From positions 1 through 18,911 of the forward strand of contig DAOTTW010000133.1 of NCBI GenBank assembly GCA_034437615.1: a stretch of DNA of 18,911 bases, written 5' to 3'. Made by a program: the position numbers and the translations under genes. The DNA is from DAOTTW01 sp034437615 (GTDB lineage: Bacteria; Chloroflexota; Anaerolineae; Aggregatilineales; Phototrophicaceae). Below the pieces are notes generated by a model, which saw nothing but the letters and a program-made list of their open reading frames with translations, did no database searches and was not told the DNA's origin. Positions 17,801 to 18,911 of this stretch are shown here, piece by piece; position 1 is the first letter of the stretch, and the number at the start of each line of letters is the position of its first letter.

Positions 17801-18728
17801 CACAGGCACGAAATCCGGCACGCTGAGCAATGGCGATACGGTTATTACCTGGGTGCAGAACTGGCGCAACGACACGGCGATTGCTGCAACGGGCGTCACC
17901 ATCAGCGACCTACTGCCAAGCAACCAGAGCTACATCAACGGCACGCTGGATTGCAGCTTCAACGGTCCGAATACGTTCGGCACCTGTGCCGAAAGCGGCG
18001 GTGAGATCACATTCACTGGGCAGATCGGCGCAAATGAAAGCATCGACATCACGTTTGATGTGGCTATCAGCGGCACGGGCAGCTTCGAGAATATCTCTGT
18101 GCTGACGACCAACAACAGCACAGCGGCCAGCGTGGAAGCGTCCGATACGGTTGCGATCCAGCCACCCCCGCCAGGGCCACAAAACACGCCGACGCCCATC
18201 CCCGATACGGGTGATCCGGGTGGCACCGTCGCAGATAGCGGCGACGGCGGCGATAGCGCTGCGCCCGTCGTACTCAGCAAGCTGGCATCGCCTGCCTTTG
18301 CGCAACCGGGGGAGGCCATCACGTTCACCATCACCGTGACGAACCCGAACAGCAGCGCGTTGGCGGTCACAGCCAGCGATACGCTGCCCAACGGTCTGAC
18401 GCTGATAGGTGCAAGCCTCAGCAGCGGCCCAGGCACGGTCAGCACATCCGGCAACAGCGTCAGCTATGACGGCACACTAGCGGGCAACGCTAGCGCAAGC
18501 ATCAGCGTCAACGCTCAGATCAGCAGCAGCGTCAATGTGCCGTTTGCGCTGACCAACGTGGTGACATCCGGTGACATCAGCGCCAGCGCAACCGTCGTCA
18601 GTGTGACGGAACTGCCCGCGACAGGTGAAACACCCTGGTGGCGTCTGCCCCTACTGCTGGGGGCTGGCTTGCTGCTGTTGATAGCTGGCGGCTTCGTGGG
18701 GCTGTTGCTGCGCCGCCGCACGGCCTAG
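8877..18728 (+). CDS. Giant LPxTG-anchored surface nuclease: propeller, lamin-tail, OB, EEP nuclease and DUF11 array
   Basis: A 3283-residue surface protein. The ATG at 8877 follows GAGG with 5-base spacing. A long signal peptide, including a Met-Ala run (MAMAMAMP, 18-25), has a cleavage site PVQA|GG after 52. Domains: choice-of-anchor-I-like propeller (about 58-525); three lamin-tail domains starting at VINEF (538), VINEV (683) and FINEV (826); OB-fold of the YhcR/ExeM type (about 1060-1325); endonuclease/exonuclease/phosphatase domain (1330-1622) with SYN (Asn1339), LQE (Glu1373), NHF (His1486), GDLN (Asp1539, Asn1541), DH (1581-1582) and SDHDP (Asp1613, His1614). The visible active-site set is complete, so metal-dependent cleavage of extracellular DNA is expected, as in ExeM/NucH nucleases. 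About eleven DUF11-type beta-sandwich repeats follow (1625-3235) with DDPTTP-type linkers, forming a stalk. It ends in LPATGE (3246-3251), a membrane helix (about 3257-3279) and RRRTA: a sortase-type sorting signal. No sortase gene is in the window. Confidence 0.92.
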   Translation: MLQRHHTRTRKTPFPIIMAMAMAMPIGSLSLWLAIFSLLSLSFGLSATPVQAGGIPTAPAYELRRIGDISSSGAEIVAYDSSTQRVFVTTGSTVEIIGVSDPVNPTSIDSIDVTSLGASATSVDVAESIVAVAIAADPQTDPGTVAFYDTDGNLQNSVTVGALPDMLTFTPDGQTVLVANEGEPDGGIDPEGSISIIDVSGGVASATVTTATFTAFNGQEATLRSEGVRIFPGISAANDFEPEYITTPDGVTAYIALQENNALAVLDIATQAITDVLPLGAKDHNIAGNGLDASDQDSGINIQTWPVFGLYMPDAIASYQIGATDYIFTANEGDARSEDDRIADLDLDDTAFPNEASLKQNAQLGRLEVSTIDGDTDNDNDYDQLFAYGARSFSIFDENGNLVYDSGDDLEQTVAAQAPSLFNSQGDAGSFDGRSDNKGPEPEGLALGTIGSNRILFLGHERDSGISLFDVTNPNAPNYLSYNRGDLNDVSPEGLLFIDAGSSPNGNPLLVVAYEESNTIVVYEVVEPSALPVVGELVINEFAPKGTEQVELYNTTGDELDLSGVYLDDAACGAGSSTLAGGTTIAATGYFVVNAGDAGDNFSLDNSGDVLILCDSNDTELDRVGYGDEGGAPLAPTDISIARVSDGADTDDDANDFNLDTTPTFGSSNDPAGVNLGAGPFVINEVDPGDSDSVELYQNVPDAVLSLDASSASATGYFISDGDSYIELTGSLEPNADGMIVLPTDPYFPSGGIGFSDVIYLFAPDGSRIDQLGYSGSTFINDCIARVPDGAGPNDSFSDASFDDPAIVDQACTLGASNSTEPTSDLFINEVLFNPPGGDAPNEYIELRGAPNATISAGTYLVNIEGDDNDPGDINSFIDLSGQTLGSNGYLVVVESGNPYTIDSNAAVFTTNDVRQENASNTFLLIESSTAPSNDDDIDSDDDGTPDGAIFSNWTVLDGIAFLDDDDTNEYAYTTLVYAEDPTRVNAPAGAEIIDTDGAANYGGRQGDSTGGTSSDWVAGGLAGSPPDLVLEAGDTYPASLEGAALDHIGSFNEYVVPSGTTVTIMQIQGTGAAFSDEFYRSPLNGDPVTTSGIVTALTSDGFFLQDPDGDGDDASSDGIFVFLGSAPTVNVGDAIDISATANERFEQTVLQNVTDITTTGTGSITPLILGTDRTPPTDIVDDAGSSTYDIANHGRDFWESLEGMLVTLPDAIVISPYRQFGDGPDADREIYALANQGTGATGLVASNGGIAVRPSSNPDNPAGIDYNPERIQLDGNPSTISAVKVGDLLGDVTGPINYDFNDYAITLTQALSVTDGGLTPEVTTLQEAQDRVTIASYNVLNLDPGDGQARFDALAQDIVVNLNAPDIIGLQEIQDNNGPDSGGTSADQTLQALVDAITAAGGPSYQLIDNTFIGNNTNGGQPEGNIRVAFLYDPARVSLIPDSVRPATDPTDQQTNPSNPFFDSRLPLAADFDFNGTPLTIINNHFSSRGGSDPVFGEDQPPAIGSEAAREAQAQAINDFVDSILSDNPGANVFVIGDLNGFRFENFIQNTLSGGVLNIATPPPIVGYTFNFEGNSQALDHILYTPNDNISAIGVDAVNINADFDQDSRASDHDPIMIAVTLPQVPIVGGTKQADVSVNDDGSYTVVYSIGVENLSNFGVSGIQISDGLTQFYQRTDLDPANVSVTGEGTLLANADYDGLNDTLLLDENAARELAANGNATITLTIANFNLRQTPTAIENIAMLGAEGGPMDFSDDGDSADPNANGNPNEAGENDPTVITFNEQPGGNVPTIELLKRGEVLPSQDQNGDGIANPGDVIEYTITVRNTSDVPAVDVELNDLLDINTTFANFFPPDSPNVTITAGDPFVINIDTLPPGAEETVRFTVNVIAGKSLGPTPFISNSVSGTAANIPDFFFSDDPTTPEVGDAVQIPYEVGQPSLDLTKRDTLQNDANGNGQFDIGDTIRYTLVLQNIGTAIATNITLEDILDSGVDYIADSLTVTKGDPAQPDAQLTIDGANGRVGFTTPELTPGQSYTMTFDVLINASAVDQIANQAFAESDNGLSIGSDDPDTTLFRDATISTLAGTARVTAFKRASIISGGVELDNRPVLPGGRIQYSVSIENSGNAPVTNVIFTDAMDDFNLDLEAGTVITSLGTVTEGNGPSDLSVEVTIAEIPAGQTVTISFIGRVEEPVDASADFIENQGFITYEGLEGDPIPTGDPTREGGGQPTRVDIAGRLGNLTKTADYTEPVGPGDTITYTISGQNTSAPDLPINLNDPLGDPNLNLVPDSVTVLIEGADVTDDVDISTTDGLTIFMNFEQALAEAQTFTVTFEATVSDPIVGDASATSNQAIVNGIPTDDPTTPTEGDPTLVPLSGASVLALDKTAEFSDPLTAGDGITYTLTVSNNSASDALNVVLEDLLTDPNLNAITAGDVTANSSGSGTTSVEVNDLPDGGQQVRVLLDVLEANATLTVTISATISDPLNDEAQRFIANEATARADNAARTAPASTASPIGSATAVEVSLDDTIIPQESYALAAGATLGEVLFDNPAQARPGDYIEYSATIVNVGDNPATDLTFTDAVANPNLTLVTGSVVVNDPVATIDTGNTDGDTTVAVSIPSVAVDGSVTIRYAVQVAATLPSGLPSVASQADVTGATVVETLSDDPATFADDDPTQTPLINAEQAELAIRKFAPSETQPGNQMLYRIEVTNPNETGVARDLVVTDELPDTLTFVESVDGRCNATGQTVTCTTLALDAGSRISFSFVVQVAPDAAIGSTIVNEATLTQGDAGGDGDVNIPIGVDAPAVNLTAPITSEPVQTLVVGTATQSDLSVTIDDGRTALVSGNTAANSTTTTYEIVVRNFGADVSDAGLTLFTNQNYWVAGSFDLQCTPASGASCPTPLSPDLGTLVAVGLGGADLPNGGSVSFELTLQIVPVNDLPDPGPVAVEVTVNHPSDPDSLGGNNAAADIDAIVYDPPTGTKSGTLSNGDTVITWVQNWRNDTAIAATGVTISDLLPSNQSYINGTLDCSFNGPNTFGTCAESGGEITFTGQIGANESIDITFDVAISGTGSFENISVLTTNNSTAASVEASDTVAIQPPPPGPQNTPTPIPDTGDPGGTVADSGDGGDSAAPVVLSKLASPAFAQPGEAITFTITVTNPNSSALAVTASDTLPNGLTLIGASLSSGPGTVSTSGNSVSYDGTLAGNASASISVNAQISSSVNVPFALTNVVTSGDISASATVVSVTELPATGETPWWRLPLLLGAGLLLLIAGGFVGLLLRRRTA

Positions 18729-18739
18729 ACAGACGCACG

Positions 18740-18781
18740 GTAACTACTCAGGTACGTGTCCCATGCTCAGTCGCCAGACGT
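18740..18781 (-). repeat. Right copy of the 42-bp inverted repeat flanking the giant gene
   Basis: This is the reverse complement of 8636-8677 with two mismatches. It begins 11 bases after the giant gene's stop codon. If the repeat is trimmed by one base, TTA directly flanks it on both outer sides (8634-8636 and 18781-18783), a possible but weak target-site duplication. Confidence 0.9.
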
Positions 18782-18807
18782 TAAAACGTACGGCTCCGGT
18801 ACCGACA

Positions 18808-18825
18808 AGCCTGCTAAAGCAGGCT
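18808..18825. repeat. Hairpin repeat 1, AGCCTGCT arms
   Basis: AGCCTGCT (18808-18815) and AGCAGGCT (18818-18825) are exact 8-bp arms around AA. It is the first of three closely spaced short dyads with 2-base loops after the giant gene. No T-run follows, so it is more like an extragenic palindromic repeat than an intrinsic terminator. Confidence 0.6.
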
Positions 18826-18843
18826 GTATGCAGCGTGCCATAG

Positions 18844-18857
18844 CCCCCTTCAGGGGG
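18844..18857. repeat. Hairpin repeat 2, CCCCCT arms
   Basis: CCCCCT (18844-18849) and AGGGGG (18852-18857) pair around TC. Second of three dyads in the cluster; could contribute to transcript ending but lacks a U-tract. Confidence 0.5.
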
Positions 18858-18872
18858 GTTGGCCCTGTGGCA

Positions 18873-18894
18873 GCCGCTGGCTTTAGCCAGTGGC
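18873..18894. repeat. Hairpin repeat 3, GCCGCTGGCT arms
   Basis: GCCGCTGGCT (18873-18882) pairs with AGCCAGTGGC (18885-18894) around TT, with one G-T wobble. Third of three dyads. Loop size and arm length match the other intergenic palindromes in the window. Confidence 0.5.
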
Positions 18895-18911
18895 GACACA
18901 CACAGACTGGC

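Noticed and set aside
8634..18783. TTA direct repeat as a proven target-site duplication
   Set aside because: Three bases can match by chance and the repeat ends could be placed one base differently, so I mention it only as weak support.

Overview
The window looks like a bacterial chromosome or large replicon, probably from the Chloroflexota (Anaerolineae-like). This is inferred from content: large secreted proteins built from DUF11 and lamin-tail modules, an LPxTG-type anchor ahead of a C-terminal membrane helix, secreted proteins with paired cysteines, and moderately GC-rich genes separated by AT-richer gaps. No rRNA, tRNA, CRISPR array or recognisable transposase gene is visible.

Layout, left to right. 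(1) 1-2190, minus strand: the first 730 residues of a large secreted protein whose C-terminus lies outside the window. (2) 2191-2633: a divergent intergenic region with a good minus-strand promoter. (3) 2634-3332: a small secreted protein of unknown function, followed by a clear rho-independent terminator. (4) 3562-4563: a polytopic membrane protein of the lysylphosphatidylglycerol synthase TM / UPF0104 family. (5) 4914-6877: an overlapping parA-parB pair, then a convergent small gene (6978-7349) of unknown function. (6) 7635-8633: a secreted protein with an N-terminal cysteine pair. (7) 8877-18728: a 3283-residue cell-surface protein. It carries a signal peptide, a choice-of-anchor-I-like propeller, three lamin-tail domains, an OB-fold plus endonuclease/exonuclease/phosphatase nuclease with its visible catalytic residues intact, about eleven DUF11 repeats, and an LPATG sorting signal. 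(8) 18784-18911: a cluster of short hairpin repeats.

Two structures stand out beyond the genes. First, three 18-bp palindromes of the form TGTTCA-N6-TGAACA lie around and inside parAB (3400-3417, 4794-4811, 6648-6665). They resemble but do not match the canonical parS and are good candidates for the binding site of this unusual ParB, which has a roughly 75-residue insertion in its N-terminal domain. Second, the giant surface-nuclease gene and its promoter are bracketed by near-identical inverted repeats of 42 bp (8636-8677 and 18740-18781, 40/42 matching). This suggests a mobile, invertible or translocated cassette of about 10.1 kb.

Functionally, the window combines DNA segregation (ParAB) with an envelope and secretion theme: four exported proteins and one lipid or polyprenyl-type membrane protein. 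The giant protein would cut extracellular DNA at the cell surface, for nutrient scavenging, matrix remodelling or defence against incoming DNA. Whether the partition genes and the secreted genes cooperate cannot be told from the sequence.
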